A DNA stretch of 64,000 nt, taken from positions 310,001 to 374,000 of the forward strand of contig NZ_BBZJ01000014.1 in NCBI RefSeq assembly GCF_001417775.1, given 5' to 3'. A model generated the notes under the pieces. That model was not told the origin of the DNA and did not search any database. It was given only the letters and a program-made list of their open reading frames with translations. Below are positions 49,862 to 58,189 of this stretch, piece by piece. The first letter of the stretch is position 1, and the number at the start of each line of letters is the position of its first letter. A program made the position numbers and the translations under genes. The stretch is from Streptomyces sp. TP-A0356. Its GTDB lineage: Bacteria; Actinomycetota; Actinomycetes; Streptomycetales; Streptomycetaceae.

Positions 49862-50742
49862 CAGGCGAACACGACCGTCCGCCGCCCGTTCAGCAGGATC
49901 CGCCGCTCGGCGTGCCACTTGACCGCGCGCGCCAGCGCCTGGCACTCCACGTCGCGGCCGATCGCGACCAGTTGGTCCGGCGTCACGCCGTGCCCCACGC
50001 GCTCGACCTCCTGCTCGATGATCGGGCCCTCGTCGAGGTCGGCGGTGACGTAGTGCGCGGTGGCACCGATCAGCTTCACACCGCGCGCATGCGCCTGGTG
50101 GTACGGCTTGGCGCCCTTGAAGCTCGGCAGGAAGGAGTGGTGGATGTTGATGATCCGGCCGCTGAGCTGCTTGCACAGGTCGTCCGAGAGCACCTGCATA
50201 TAGCGGGCCAGCACCACCAGCTCGACGTCCAGCTCCCCGACCAGCTCCAGCAGCCTCGCCTCGGCCTCCGGCTTGGTGTCCTTCGTCACCGGGATGTGGT
50301 GGAAGGGGATGTTGTACGAGCCGACCAGCTCGGCGAAGTCGGTGTGGTTGGACACCACGGCCGCGATCTCGACCGGCAGCGCGCCGATCCGGGCGCGGAA
50401 GAGGAGGTCGTTCAGGCAGTGGCCGAACTTGCTGACCATGAGGATGACGCGCATCTTCTCGTCGGCCCGGTGGATCTGCCAGTCCATCTGGAAGGAGTCA
50501 CCGACCGCCGCGAAGCTCGCGCGCAGCTTGTCCACGGTCACCGGCGCGTCCGCCGAGAAGTGGACCCGCATGAAGAACAGTCCCGTGTCGTGGTCGCCGA
50601 ACTGCTGGCTGTCCTCGATGTTGCAACCGGTCATGAAGAGATAGCTCGACACGGCGTGCACGATGCCCTGCTTGTCCGGGCAGGACAGAGTCAGGACGTA
50701 CTGGTCTGCGGGTGCCGCGGGCCGGGGGGACTGCTCATTCAT
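49861..50742 (-). CDS. purU: PurU, formyltetrahydrofolate deformylase
   Basis: 293 residues. N-terminal ACT domain (about 15-90: YVLTLSCPDKQGIVHAVSSYL) and C-terminal formyltransferase-fold domain with RVILMVSKFGHCLNDLL, the catalytic Asn/His in INIHHSFLPSFKGAKPYHQA and Asp in TADLDEGPIIEQ. It releases formate from 10-formyl-THF, balancing one-carbon units for purine synthesis. ATG at 50742; the Shine-Dalgarno is weak. It stands alone with a hairpin behind it. Confidence 0.95.
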   Translation of the reverse strand: MNEQSPRPAAPADQYVLTLSCPDKQGIVHAVSSYLFMTGCNIEDSQQFGDHDTGLFFMRVHFSADAPVTVDKLRASFAAVGDSFQMDWQIHRADEKMRVILMVSKFGHCLNDLLFRARIGALPVEIAAVVSNHTDFAELVGSYNIPFHHIPVTKDTKPEAEARLLELVGELDVELVVLARYMQVLSDDLCKQLSGRIINIHHSFLPSFKGAKPYHQAHARGVKLIGATAHYVTADLDEGPIIEQEVERVGHGVTPDQLVAIGRDVECQALARAVKWHAERRILLNGRRTVVFA

Positions 50743-50813
50743 GCACGCCAGGGTCTCATGCCCACGGGCCTGCGCGGACCGCCGTCCCGCCACCCGGACG
50801 GCGGCATGGGCGG

Positions 50814-51260
50814 CTAGGCCGTCCGGGTGAGGATCCGTAGCACCTCCAGCGTTCGCGGCGGGGCGTCCGGGTCCTCGCCGTCGCTCACCGCGAGCCGCAT
50901 ATGGGCGTCCCGCGCCGCCCGGACAGCCTCCGGCCACCCGTGGTTGTCGAGGTACGCCTGCACCGGCGCGTCCGGGCCGACCTGGTGCATGATCCGCAGC
51001 ACGCGCAGCACGGCGGTGTCGACGAGCGCCGCCTCCTGCGAGTCGCGGAAGATCGTGCCGACGTACTTCTCGGCGGACCAGTTGTCCAGCCAGGTGTCCT
51101 CGACCAGGCGGTACACGGCGTCGGTGACGTCGCCGTACCCCTCGACACCGGCCAGCCAGATGTCCCGCTGGAACACCGGATCGGAGAGCATGTGCAGCGC
51201 GGAGCGCACATTGCTGCGCCAGCGCCACCACGGCATGTCGTTCAGTGGCATGCCGCCCAT
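50814..51260 (-). CDS. SCO4402-family conserved hypothetical protein
   Basis: 148 residues from the ATG at 51260; an in-frame GTG at 51314 with AGGGA 10 bases upstream would add 18 residues. The conserved core reads MPWWRWRSNVRSALHMLSDP, VTDAVYRLVEDTWLDNWSAEKYVGTIFRD and AVLRVLRIMHQVGPDAPVQAYL. I recognise the family by name only; it is widespread in Streptomyces and has no known function. No signal peptide or membrane helix; acidic and helical. Lies upstream of purU and divergent from the lipoprotein gene. Confidence 0.83.
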   Translation of the reverse strand: MGGMPLNDMPWWRWRSNVRSALHMLSDPVFQRDIWLAGVEGYGDVTDAVYRLVEDTWLDNWSAEKYVGTIFRDSQEAALVDTAVLRVLRIMHQVGPDAPVQAYLDNHGWPEAVRAARDAHMRLAVSDGEDPDAPPRTLEVLRILTRTA

Positions 51261-51431
51261 GGTGGATGAGCGACGCCCGCGACGGGAAGTGTTCTCCGAA
51301 CCTTGCACAGTCACCGATCGTACGTTCCCTGTGAAATCCAGATCATCCGACCCCGTAATTCACCTCTACGCCACCTCCCGTTGACCACCGATCACACGCG
51401 GGTTAGCTGTGTGGCGGAATCGTGCGTGTCC

Positions 51432-52763
51432 ATGACCGGCAGGCGACGCACCAGCTCCTCCACCAACCGCGCCCGCGTTCCAGGCACCCTCCGAAAAGCG
51501 GCGACTCCCCGCGTCAGGGCCGCGCTCCTGTCCGTGGGCGCACTGGTGGCGTGTACGTCGATAGCCGTGGCCTGCGGGGTCGTCCCCGGTACCACGGGCG
51601 CCGGGGACGACCCCGTGACCGTGATGACCTGGGCGCCCGAGAACACCTCGGCCACCAACAAGCCGGGCATGACGGCGATGGCGCAGGCCTACGCGCGCTG
51701 GGTCAACGCTCACGGCGGTCTGCACGGCCGCAAGCTCAACGTCCTGACCTGCAACGACCACAACGACTACGTGGGCGCCGCCAAGTGCGCCCGCCTCGCC
51801 GTCAAGGAGAACGCCGTCGCCGTCGTCGGCTCCTACAGCCAGTACGCGACATCCTTCCTCTCCCCGCTGGAGTCGGCCGGCATCCCCTACATCGGCGGCT
51901 ACGGGCTCACCAGCGACGAGTTCAAGAGCGTCCTGTCCTACCCGGTCAACGGCGGTCAGCCCGCTCTGCTGGCCGGCCTCGGCGAGCAGCTGGGCAGGAC
52001 CTGCGGCCCGGTGGCGCTGGTGCGCCCCGACACCGTCGCCGGCGACCAGCTCCCGCTGCAGCTCGACGCCGGGCTGAAGGCGGGCAACCACAACTCGGTC
52101 GACGACGTGCGCGCGGCCGAGGACGCCACCGCCTTCGACGACCAGGCCCAGCAGGCGCTTCGCCGGGCGACCTCGAATCCGCTGAGGAGGGGGTGCGTGG
52201 TACCCGCCCTGGACACGCGCACGGGGACCTTCATGGACTCCTTCCGCCGCCTGAGCGGCGACTACCCGGCGGTGCGCACCGCCTCCGTGCTCGGCAGCGT
52301 GGACCAGTCCGTCGTCGACGCGTCGGGCGGCAGCTCGGGACCGTACGAGGGGGCGTACGTCACCGGCTGGTACCCGGAGGCGACGGACGCGCGCTGGGCT
52401 CCGATGAAGAAGGTGATCAGCGAGCAGGCCTTCGGCGACAACCGGATCGATCCGGCGGACGCGGGCGTGCAGACCACATGGATCGCGTACACGGTCCTGA
52501 ACAAGGTCGTCGACTCGCTCGGCAGCGGTGAGGTGTCCGCGCGCACGATCCGCATGACCCTGGACAACGGCCTCAAGGTCGACACGGGCGGCCTCACCCC
52601 GACCCTCAGCTGGCGCTTCCAGGACCTGACGGCGGTGGTCGACTACCCCCGTCTGATCAACTCGGACGTCACCTTCCAGGTCGTACGCGACGGACAGCTG
52701 GTGGCGGCGCGCAAGGGCTTCGTGAACGTGTCGAAGACGCTGGAGAACACGAACGGCGCGTGA
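51432..52763 (+). CDS. Lipoprotein substrate-binding protein (Leu/Ile/Val type-1 PBP)
   Basis: 443 residues. A Lys/Arg-rich N-terminus and a hydrophobic stretch (ALLSVGALVACTSIAVAC) end in a lipobox with Cys48, so it is a secreted lipoprotein. The mature part is a type-1 periplasmic binding fold: MTAMAQAYARWVNAHGGLHGRKLNVLTCNDHNDYVGAAKCARLAV (in pieces), AVVGSYSQYATSFL and SAGIPYIGGYG. It resembles branched-chain amino acid or urea/short amide binders. No permease or ATPase genes are next to it, so it is an orphan. ATG chosen for the signal peptide. Confidence 0.86.
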   Translation: MTGRRRTSSSTNRARVPGTLRKAATPRVRAALLSVGALVACTSIAVACGVVPGTTGAGDDPVTVMTWAPENTSATNKPGMTAMAQAYARWVNAHGGLHGRKLNVLTCNDHNDYVGAAKCARLAVKENAVAVVGSYSQYATSFLSPLESAGIPYIGGYGLTSDEFKSVLSYPVNGGQPALLAGLGEQLGRTCGPVALVRPDTVAGDQLPLQLDAGLKAGNHNSVDDVRAAEDATAFDDQAQQALRRATSNPLRRGCVVPALDTRTGTFMDSFRRLSGDYPAVRTASVLGSVDQSVVDASGGSSGPYEGAYVTGWYPEATDARWAPMKKVISEQAFGDNRIDPADAGVQTTWIAYTVLNKVVDSLGSGEVSARTIRMTLDNGLKVDTGGLTPTLSWRFQDLTAVVDYPRLINSDVTFQVVRDGQLVAARKGFVNVSKTLENTNGA

Positions 52764-52771
52764 GCAGTAGG

Positions 52772-52811
52772 CGGGTGCGTGCCGCCGCCCCCTTCAGGCG
52801 GCACGCACCCG
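52772..52811. terminator. Hairpin terminator between lipoprotein gene and convergent membrane-protein gene
   Basis: Perfect 15-bp stem (CGGGTGCGTGCCGCC and its complement at 52797-52811) with a 10-base loop, directly after the lipoprotein stop and 6 bases before the stop of the convergent gene. Confidence 0.8.
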
Positions 52812-52816
52812 TTCGC

Positions 52817-54532
52817 TCAGAGCTGGACCGGCTGGCGCTGGGTCAGGCCGTACTTCTGCGCGATGGCGTTCCACAGGTTCGCGGCCTTGGCCTTCTGGGC
52901 GCTGGCCGTACCGCTGGCCCGGTTGCCCGCCTGGACCTGGCCCGTGTTGCGCGCGTGGCCCTTCTTGCAGCCCTTGTCGCCGGCGACCTGGTCGGCCCAC
53001 GCCGCGTAGTGGGTGTCCGCGGACGCGGACGCCTGCCACGCGCTGGTGAGCGCGGCGGTCAGCTCGCCGTGGTGGGGCAGCTTGTCGACCGCGAGCCCGG
53101 ACAGCCGGGTGACCAGGTCGTTGCGCTGCGTGGCCGCATTGCGCAGATCGGTGGCCGCCTGCCCGAGGTTCTGGCAGGCCTTGACGTCGGCGACCGCCTT
53201 GATCACCGAGTCGCGGCTGTTGCCACTGTCGGCGAGAAGCTTGTCGAGCGCCACGGCCTGCACCTTGGCCGGGTCACCGGCCCCCGCCCCGGACGCGTCC
53301 GCAGCCGGACCGGTGGCCGAGACGGTCTTGCTGTTGTCGCCGTTACCGCTGGTGGCGCCACCCCCGCCGAGCATGGCGCCGGCCCCGATACCGAGGACGA
53401 CGATGCCGACGCCGACCGCGGCGATGAGCGGGACCCGCGAGCGAGTACGGCCGCCGTCGTCGCCACCGCGCCGTCCGGCCGCCCGGCCCCCGGTTGCACC
53501 GGGCGCGTCCGCCGCGCCGAACCGGGGCGGATGCTGGGTCGCGGGGGCACCGCCCGCGTCGTTGCGGAAGAGGTTGTCGAAGTCCGTCGGCGGCTGCCGG
53601 TCGCCGCCGGGTACGCCCGGCCGCACCCCGTAGGGCGCCGGGCCCGGCTGCCCGGGCACGGGCGGGAGGTACTGCGTGGCCTGCGCGTCGGGGGCGCCGA
53701 CGGACGGCGGCGGGCCCCCGGGCCGCCCGAGGAACCGCGTCGCATCGTCCCCGGGCGTCTCCGGCGGCAGCGCACCCGGCCCCACCGGTGGGAGGTACTG
53801 GGTGGCGCCCTCGTCGGGCGCGGCCGCGACGGGCGGGATGTACTGCGTGGCGCCCTCGTCGGGGCCGCCGGTCACCGGCGGGATGTACTGCGTGGCGGCC
53901 TCGTCGGCCGTCGGCCGGGGCGCACCGGCCGCGGGGGGGAGGGGCGCTGCACCCGTCGTGGGGGGCAGGGGCGCGGGGTGGGTGGCATGCGGCAGGGGCC
54001 CTGCGCCCTGCCGGGCGTCATGCGCGCCCTGGGGCGCGGGCAGCTCGCCGGGGCCGTACGACGCCTGCGTGCCCTCGGGCGGCAGCGGCCCGGCGCCCTG
54101 CTGCGCGGGGGGCTGGGCCGGCATCGGCGGTCCCTGCGGCTGCTGGGGGGCCAGAGCGCCGCCCCATCCCGGTTGCGGGCCGGAAGGCTCCCAGGACGAC
54201 TGGGCTCCCTGGGCACCCCAGTCCGGTGCGGGCGGCTGCCCGGGCGCGGTCCACTGCTGTCCCGCGTCGCCGCCCCAGCCCTGGGTGCCCGGAGGCGTCT
54301 GGGCCGACTGCCCGGGACCCCACGGCTGGCCCCACGACTGTCCGCCCGCCGGAGCGGTCTGACCACCTGGGCCGGGCGCTGGGAGCGCACCGCGACCACC
54401 CGCCGGGACCGCGGAAGCGCTCGCTCCGCCCGTCTGGCCCGGCAGCAGGGGCTCGCCGCCGTCGGAGGGCAGCACGATGCCTTCGCGCGCGGGGCGCGCC
54501 GAGGGCTCCTCGCCCTGTCCACTCTGCGTCAC
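52817..54532 (-). CDS. Pro-rich membrane protein with ATQY(I/L)PPV repeats
   Basis: 571 residues. Residues 1-365 are Pro/Gly/Gln-rich and disordered; from about 210 four repeats of the type (G/A)ATQY(I/L)PPV occur plus a variant DDATRFLG. One membrane helix (RVPLIAAVGVGIVVLGIGAGAML, about 378-400) is followed by an extracytoplasmic domain (about 430-571; AVDKLPHHGELTAALTSAWQASASADTHYAAWADQ in pieces, with CKKG). ATQY motifs in such tails are typical substrates of Ser/Thr kinases read by FHA domains. GTG start with GGAGT upstream. Function unknown. Confidence 0.83.
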   Translation of the reverse strand: MTQSGQGEEPSARPAREGIVLPSDGGEPLLPGQTGGASASAVPAGGRGALPAPGPGGQTAPAGGQSWGQPWGPGQSAQTPPGTQGWGGDAGQQWTAPGQPPAPDWGAQGAQSSWEPSGPQPGWGGALAPQQPQGPPMPAQPPAQQGAGPLPPEGTQASYGPGELPAPQGAHDARQGAGPLPHATHPAPLPPTTGAAPLPPAAGAPRPTADEAATQYIPPVTGGPDEGATQYIPPVAAAPDEGATQYLPPVGPGALPPETPGDDATRFLGRPGGPPPSVGAPDAQATQYLPPVPGQPGPAPYGVRPGVPGGDRQPPTDFDNLFRNDAGGAPATQHPPRFGAADAPGATGGRAAGRRGGDDGGRTRSRVPLIAAVGVGIVVLGIGAGAMLGGGGATSGNGDNSKTVSATGPAADASGAGAGDPAKVQAVALDKLLADSGNSRDSVIKAVADVKACQNLGQAATDLRNAATQRNDLVTRLSGLAVDKLPHHGELTAALTSAWQASASADTHYAAWADQVAGDKGCKKGHARNTGQVQAGNRASGTASAQKAKAANLWNAIAQKYGLTQRQPVQL

Positions 54533-54838
54533 CGGGACTCCTACGAATGGGGGACCTTCGGAATCGTCGGCTCACGCTACCGGGTCCCCCGAGCCGCATG
54601 CCACGCTGCACAGGGCGTGACCTTGTACCCATGTGACAGCAGTAACAAAACCGCGACCGGGGGCGCTGTTTACGTCCTGCCCATTGCCTCCACGCACCGC
54701 TCACAACCCGTTACCCGGGGCTTCACGCGGCCTCCGCTCATACGTTCATGTGCGGGCGCCGCGCGATCCGTCCCGAGCCCGGGTCGGATCCCAGGGGCGG
54801 TGCTCCGGGGCTCCGGGGCTCCGGGGCTCCGGGTTCGA
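54533..54838. other. Intergenic region with an 8-bp microsatellite
   Basis: 306 bases between the start of the Pro-rich protein gene and the end of the TPR regulator gene. It must hold the promoter of the former (AT-richer part near 54640-54730, for example CAGTAACAAAACCGCG). At 54803-54833 the unit CTCCGGGG is repeated almost four times. No gene seen. Confidence 0.5.
54803..54833 (+). repeat. CTCCGGGG microsatellite, 3.9 copies
   Basis: 31 bases made of the 8-bp unit CTCCGGGG, just downstream of the TPR regulator stop codon (minus strand). Perfect repetition; length may vary between strains. Confidence 0.8.
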
Positions 54839-56221
54839 TCAAGCCGCCGCCAGCTCCAGCCGCGCCCCGAACTCCCGCACCACCGCTTCCTCCCGATAGG
54901 GCTCCAGCCGCTGCTGGAAGTCCTCCAGATACTCGGCCCCGCGGTTGGACCGCAGAGTGCCCAGCAGCTCCACGGCCTTCAGGCCGGTGTGACAGGCCTG
55001 TTCCACCTCGCGCTGCTGCACCTGCGCGGTGGCGAGCAGGACGTAGCCGATCGCCCGGCGACGGACCCGGGAGGCGGGGTGCCCGGCGAGGGACTCCTCC
55101 GCACATCGGGCCGCCGCCTCGGCCTGCCCCAGGTCCCGGTGACAGTGCGCCAGTTCGTCCGCCAGATAGGCCCGGTCGAAGTGGGCGATCCACGCCGGGT
55201 CGTCCCCGGACGCCGCGTCGGCCGCCTCCAGCGCGGTGACCGCACGCCCCGACGCGAGCTGCGCGGCGTACGCATCGCCCATCAGTGCGTGCCCACGCGC
55301 CTCGGCGGCGTGGAACATCGCCTCCACCCGTGGTGTCACCCGCCCTCGCGCGCCCTCCTGAGCCGCGCGCGCCAACTGCGCGATCTCACGCGGGTTTCCG
55401 AGCTGCGCCGCGAGATGGCTCATCGAGGCGGCGAGCACATAGCCGCCGTACCCGCGGTCGCCCGCCGCCTGCGCCAGCCGCAGCGCCTGGATGTAGTACC
55501 GCTGGGCGAGTCCGGGCTGCCCGGTGTCGATGGCCATGTACCCGGCGAGTTCGGTCAACCGCGCGACGGCCGCGAACAGTTCGCGCCCCACGGCGTCCCG
55601 GTACGAGCCCGCCAGCAGCCCGGAGACGACGCTGTTGAGGTAGTGCACGACGACCGGGCGCACATGCCCGCTGCCGTACTGGTGGTCCAGCCCCACCAGT
55701 GCCTGCGTCATCGCGCGCACCGCGGCCACGTCCGAGGGCCCCACCCGCGGGCCCGCCGAGCGGGCGACCTGCGAGTCCGGCGCGGAGATCAGCCAGTCAC
55801 GGCTCGGCTCGACGAGCGCCGACGAGGCGACCGACGAACCGGACAGGAAGTCCCGGCGGCCGACGTCGCTGCGCCACAGCTCGCAGACCTGCTCGATGGC
55901 GCCGAGCACCGTCGGCGAGAACTGCAGGCCCACGCCAGACGCGAGGTTCTTGCCGTTGGCCATGCCGATCTCGTCGATCGTGACCGTGCGCCCCAGCTTG
56001 CGGCCGAGCGCCTCGGCGATGATCGCCGGCGCCCGGCCCCGTGGCTGCTGTCCGCGCAGCCAGCGGGCCACCGACGTCTTGTCGTAGCGCAGATCGAGGC
56101 CGTGCTCCGCGCCGCACATGTTGACCCGGCGGGCGAGCCCCGCGTTCGAGCAGCCCGCTTCCTGAATGAGCGCCTGCAGCCGTTCGTTGGGCTGCCGCGC
56201 GACGAGAGGCCTGGCGGCCAT
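54839..56221 (-). CDS. HTH/TPR regulatory protein (NsdA-like)
   Basis: 460 residues. An N-terminal helix-turn-helix-like region (about 8-75; QPNERLQALIQEAGCSNAGLARRVN and DKTSVARWLRGQQPRGRAPAIIAEALG in pieces) is followed by a long helical TPR region (about 170-440; LAQRYYIQALRLAQAAGDRGYGGYVLAASMSHLA). The architecture is that of NsdA-type negative regulators of sporulation and antibiotics in Streptomyces; I do not claim it is NsdA itself, since paralogues exist. ATG at 56221 with AAGGGGG 8 bases upstream. Confidence 0.83.
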   Translation of the reverse strand: MAARPLVARQPNERLQALIQEAGCSNAGLARRVNMCGAEHGLDLRYDKTSVARWLRGQQPRGRAPAIIAEALGRKLGRTVTIDEIGMANGKNLASGVGLQFSPTVLGAIEQVCELWRSDVGRRDFLSGSSVASSALVEPSRDWLISAPDSQVARSAGPRVGPSDVAAVRAMTQALVGLDHQYGSGHVRPVVVHYLNSVVSGLLAGSYRDAVGRELFAAVARLTELAGYMAIDTGQPGLAQRYYIQALRLAQAAGDRGYGGYVLAASMSHLAAQLGNPREIAQLARAAQEGARGRVTPRVEAMFHAAEARGHALMGDAYAAQLASGRAVTALEAADAASGDDPAWIAHFDRAYLADELAHCHRDLGQAEAAARCAEESLAGHPASRVRRRAIGYVLLATAQVQQREVEQACHTGLKAVELLGTLRSNRGAEYLEDFQQRLEPYREEAVVREFGARLELAAA

Positions 56222-56600
56222 GGCGTACCCCCTTATGGCTCGGTTCACCGCGTGGCCGCGATGCCTGCCCACGCACCGAGTTGACGTGTCTTCAGCGACC
56301 GGTCCCCCGGGAACACCTTCGTGTGTGCCGAAAAGATCCGGCCTTGAAGATCAATGCCCAGCCGACATACCTCTAATGCCAGACATGCGAGGATTGCCGG
56401 GGTAACGGCCGATGCCGTGCCCCCCACATGGCTACCCGGCCCCCGCGGCCGTTCCTCTTGCGCGCCCCCACCCGTGCATCCATGCGCCCCGCCGCCGGAA
56501 ACGGTGCTCCTCCCCGGCGCATGTGGGATAAAAAGGACATGCCCAAAAACCGCTCCTCGTATCGGAGGCGGCCTCGGACGGGCGGGCGTAACCCCCGGTG
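56222..56600. other. Divergent promoter region, TPR regulator / Prim-Pol-like gene
   Basis: 379 bases without a gene. It contains an A-rich stretch (GGGATAAAAAGGACATGCCC at 56523) unusual for this GC-rich DNA, and a short inverted repeat near 56545-56575. No CTGAC operator. Confidence 0.45.
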
Positions 56601-57275
56601 ATGGCTAGAGTTGAGCTCATCGTGGAAGAGACCATCGCGGGCCCTGAAACTGCCCACATCCCGAAGCAGCGCGGCGATTCGCTCCTGGAAGCCGCCGTAC
56701 GTTACGCCGAGGAACGCCACTGGGACGTGTTCCCCGGCACCTGGCTGGAAGCCGTGGACGGGACGCACCGGTGCTCCTGCGATCAGCCCGAATGCGCGCT
56801 GCCCGGCGCGCACCCGGCACGCGACGACTGGGCGACGCAGGCGACCGGCAGTGCGACCGTCGCGCGCCGGCTGTGGTCCAAGCAGGCGACCGCGTCGATC
56901 CTGCTGCCCACCGGGCGCACGTTCGACGCCATCGATGTGCCGGAGACCGCCGGGTTCCTCGCGCTCGCGCGTATGGAGCGGATGGAGCTGACGCTCGGGC
57001 CGGTGACGCTGACCCCGGACCGGCGCATGCAGTTCTTCGTGCTCCCCGGGGCGTCGGCGAAGGTCCCCGATCTGCTGCGGAAGCTGGGCTGGTCCCCCGC
57101 CTCGCTCGACCTCGTCACGCTCGGCGAGGGCGCGTACCTGGCTGCGCCGCCCACGCGGTACGGGACCAGGGGAGCCGTGCAGTGGGCCTGTCGGCCCACG
57201 CCCGCGAACCGGTGGCTGCCGGACGCGGAGGAGCTGGTGTCGCCCTTGGCCTATGCGTGCGGGCGGGATCGGTAA
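56601..57275 (+). CDS. Bifunctional DNA primase/polymerase (Prim-Pol)-like domain protein
   Basis: 224 residues from the ATG at 56601 (a GTG at 56622 gives 217 and fits homologues beginning MEETIAG as I remember them; none has a good Shine-Dalgarno). Blocks: AVRYAEERHWDVFPGTWLEA, CSCDQPECALPGAHPARDDWATQAT and TPDRRMQFFVLPGAS. This is the N-terminal Prim-Pol-like fold alone, without helicase or primase C-terminal parts; several expected acidic catalytic residues are not evident. A cysteine cluster (CSCDQPEC) may bind zinc. Small stand-alone versions are common in Streptomyces and uncharacterised. Confidence 0.78.
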   Translation: MARVELIVEETIAGPETAHIPKQRGDSLLEAAVRYAEERHWDVFPGTWLEAVDGTHRCSCDQPECALPGAHPARDDWATQATGSATVARRLWSKQATASILLPTGRTFDAIDVPETAGFLALARMERMELTLGPVTLTPDRRMQFFVLPGASAKVPDLLRKLGWSPASLDLVTLGEGAYLAAPPTRYGTRGAVQWACRPTPANRWLPDAEELVSPLAYACGRDR

Positions 57276-57352
57276 CGGCGCCTCGGGCCGTGCGGACGCG
57301 GAGGAAGTCCGTGTTCCCCGCGGTTGACGCGTCCCTTACGGGACTCTAGTGA

Positions 57353-57380
57353 CAGGGCGCCTCCTTGACGGGGCGCCCTG
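57353..57380 (+). terminator. Hairpin between Prim-Pol-like gene and ABC operon
   Basis: 9-bp GC stem CAGGGCGCC / GGCGCCCTG with a 10-base loop, 77 bases after the preceding stop. The loop side contains TTGACG, which could be the -35 of the next promoter, so the hairpin and promoter may overlap. Confidence 0.55.
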
Positions 57381-57385
57381 ACCCA

Positions 57386-57391
57386 TAGGGT
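57386..57391 (+). promoter_or_regulatory. -10 hexamer of a probable leaderless ABC-operon promoter
   Basis: TAGGGT followed by 6 bases and the ATG at 57398. A TTGACG at 57365-57370 lies 15 bases upstream of it as a possible -35. An AGGG just before the ATG could alternatively act as a weak Shine-Dalgarno. Confidence 0.5.
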
Positions 57392-57397
57392 TCTCAT

Positions 57398-58189
57398 ATG
57401 AACGAGGGAGCTGGGGCGGCAACAGCCGCCGTACGGGTGCGGGGGCTCTGGAAGCGTTTCGGGGAGCAGATCGCCGTCGGGGGGATCGATCTGGAGCTGC
57501 CCGCCGGGCGGTTCATCGGACTCGTCGGGCCGAACGGAGCCGGGAAGACCACCACTCTGTCCATGGTCACCGGGCTGCTGCGGCCCGACCAGGGCACCGT
57601 GGAGGTCGTGGGTCGCGACGTTTGGGACGACCCGGTCGGGGTGAAGGCCCGCATCGGCGTGCTGCCCGAGGGGCTGCGGCTCTTCGAACGCCTCTCCGGG
57701 CGTGAACTCCTCGCCTACACCGGCCGGTTGCGCGGGCTGCCCGGCGCCGAGGTCGACAAGCGGGCCACCCAGCTCCTGGACGTCCTCGACCTGGCCGGGG
57801 CCCAGCACAAGCTCGTCGTCGACTACTCGACCGGCATGCGCAAGAAGATCGGCCTCGCCGCCGCCCTCCTCCACAACCCCGAAGTCCTCTTCCTGGACGA
57901 GCCGTTCGAGGGCGTGGACCCCGTCTCCGCGCAGACCATCCGCGGCGTCCTGGAGCGTTACACCGCCTCCGGCGCCACCGTGGTGTTCTCCTCCCACGTG
58001 ATGGAACTGGTCGAGTCGCTGTGCGACTGGGTGGCGGTCATGGCCGCGGGGCGCATCCGCGCACACGGGCCGATCGCCGAGGTACGCGGCAGCGCGCCCA
58101 CCCTCCAGCAGGCCTTCCTGGAGCTGGTCGGCGCGCACGGTCGCACCCAGGGCACCGACCTCGACTGGCTCGGCGGCGGCGCGCGATGA
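57398..58189 (+). CDS. ABC transporter ATP-binding protein
   Basis: 263 residues. Walker A GPNGAGKTT (about 48-56), signature YSTGMRKKIGLAAALL, Walker B VLFLDEPFEGVDP, H-loop SSHVMELVE. It belongs to the exporter-type (CcmA/NatA-like) ATPases. Its stop overlaps the start of the permease gene (ATGA), so both are translated together and form a two-component exporter. Substrate unknown. Confidence 0.93.
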   Translation: MNEGAGAATAAVRVRGLWKRFGEQIAVGGIDLELPAGRFIGLVGPNGAGKTTTLSMVTGLLRPDQGTVEVVGRDVWDDPVGVKARIGVLPEGLRLFERLSGRELLAYTGRLRGLPGAEVDKRATQLLDVLDLAGAQHKLVVDYSTGMRKKIGLAAALLHNPEVLFLDEPFEGVDPVSAQTIRGVLERYTASGATVVFSSHVMELVESLCDWVAVMAAGRIRAHGPIAEVRGSAPTLQQAFLELVGAHGRTQGTDLDWLGGGAR

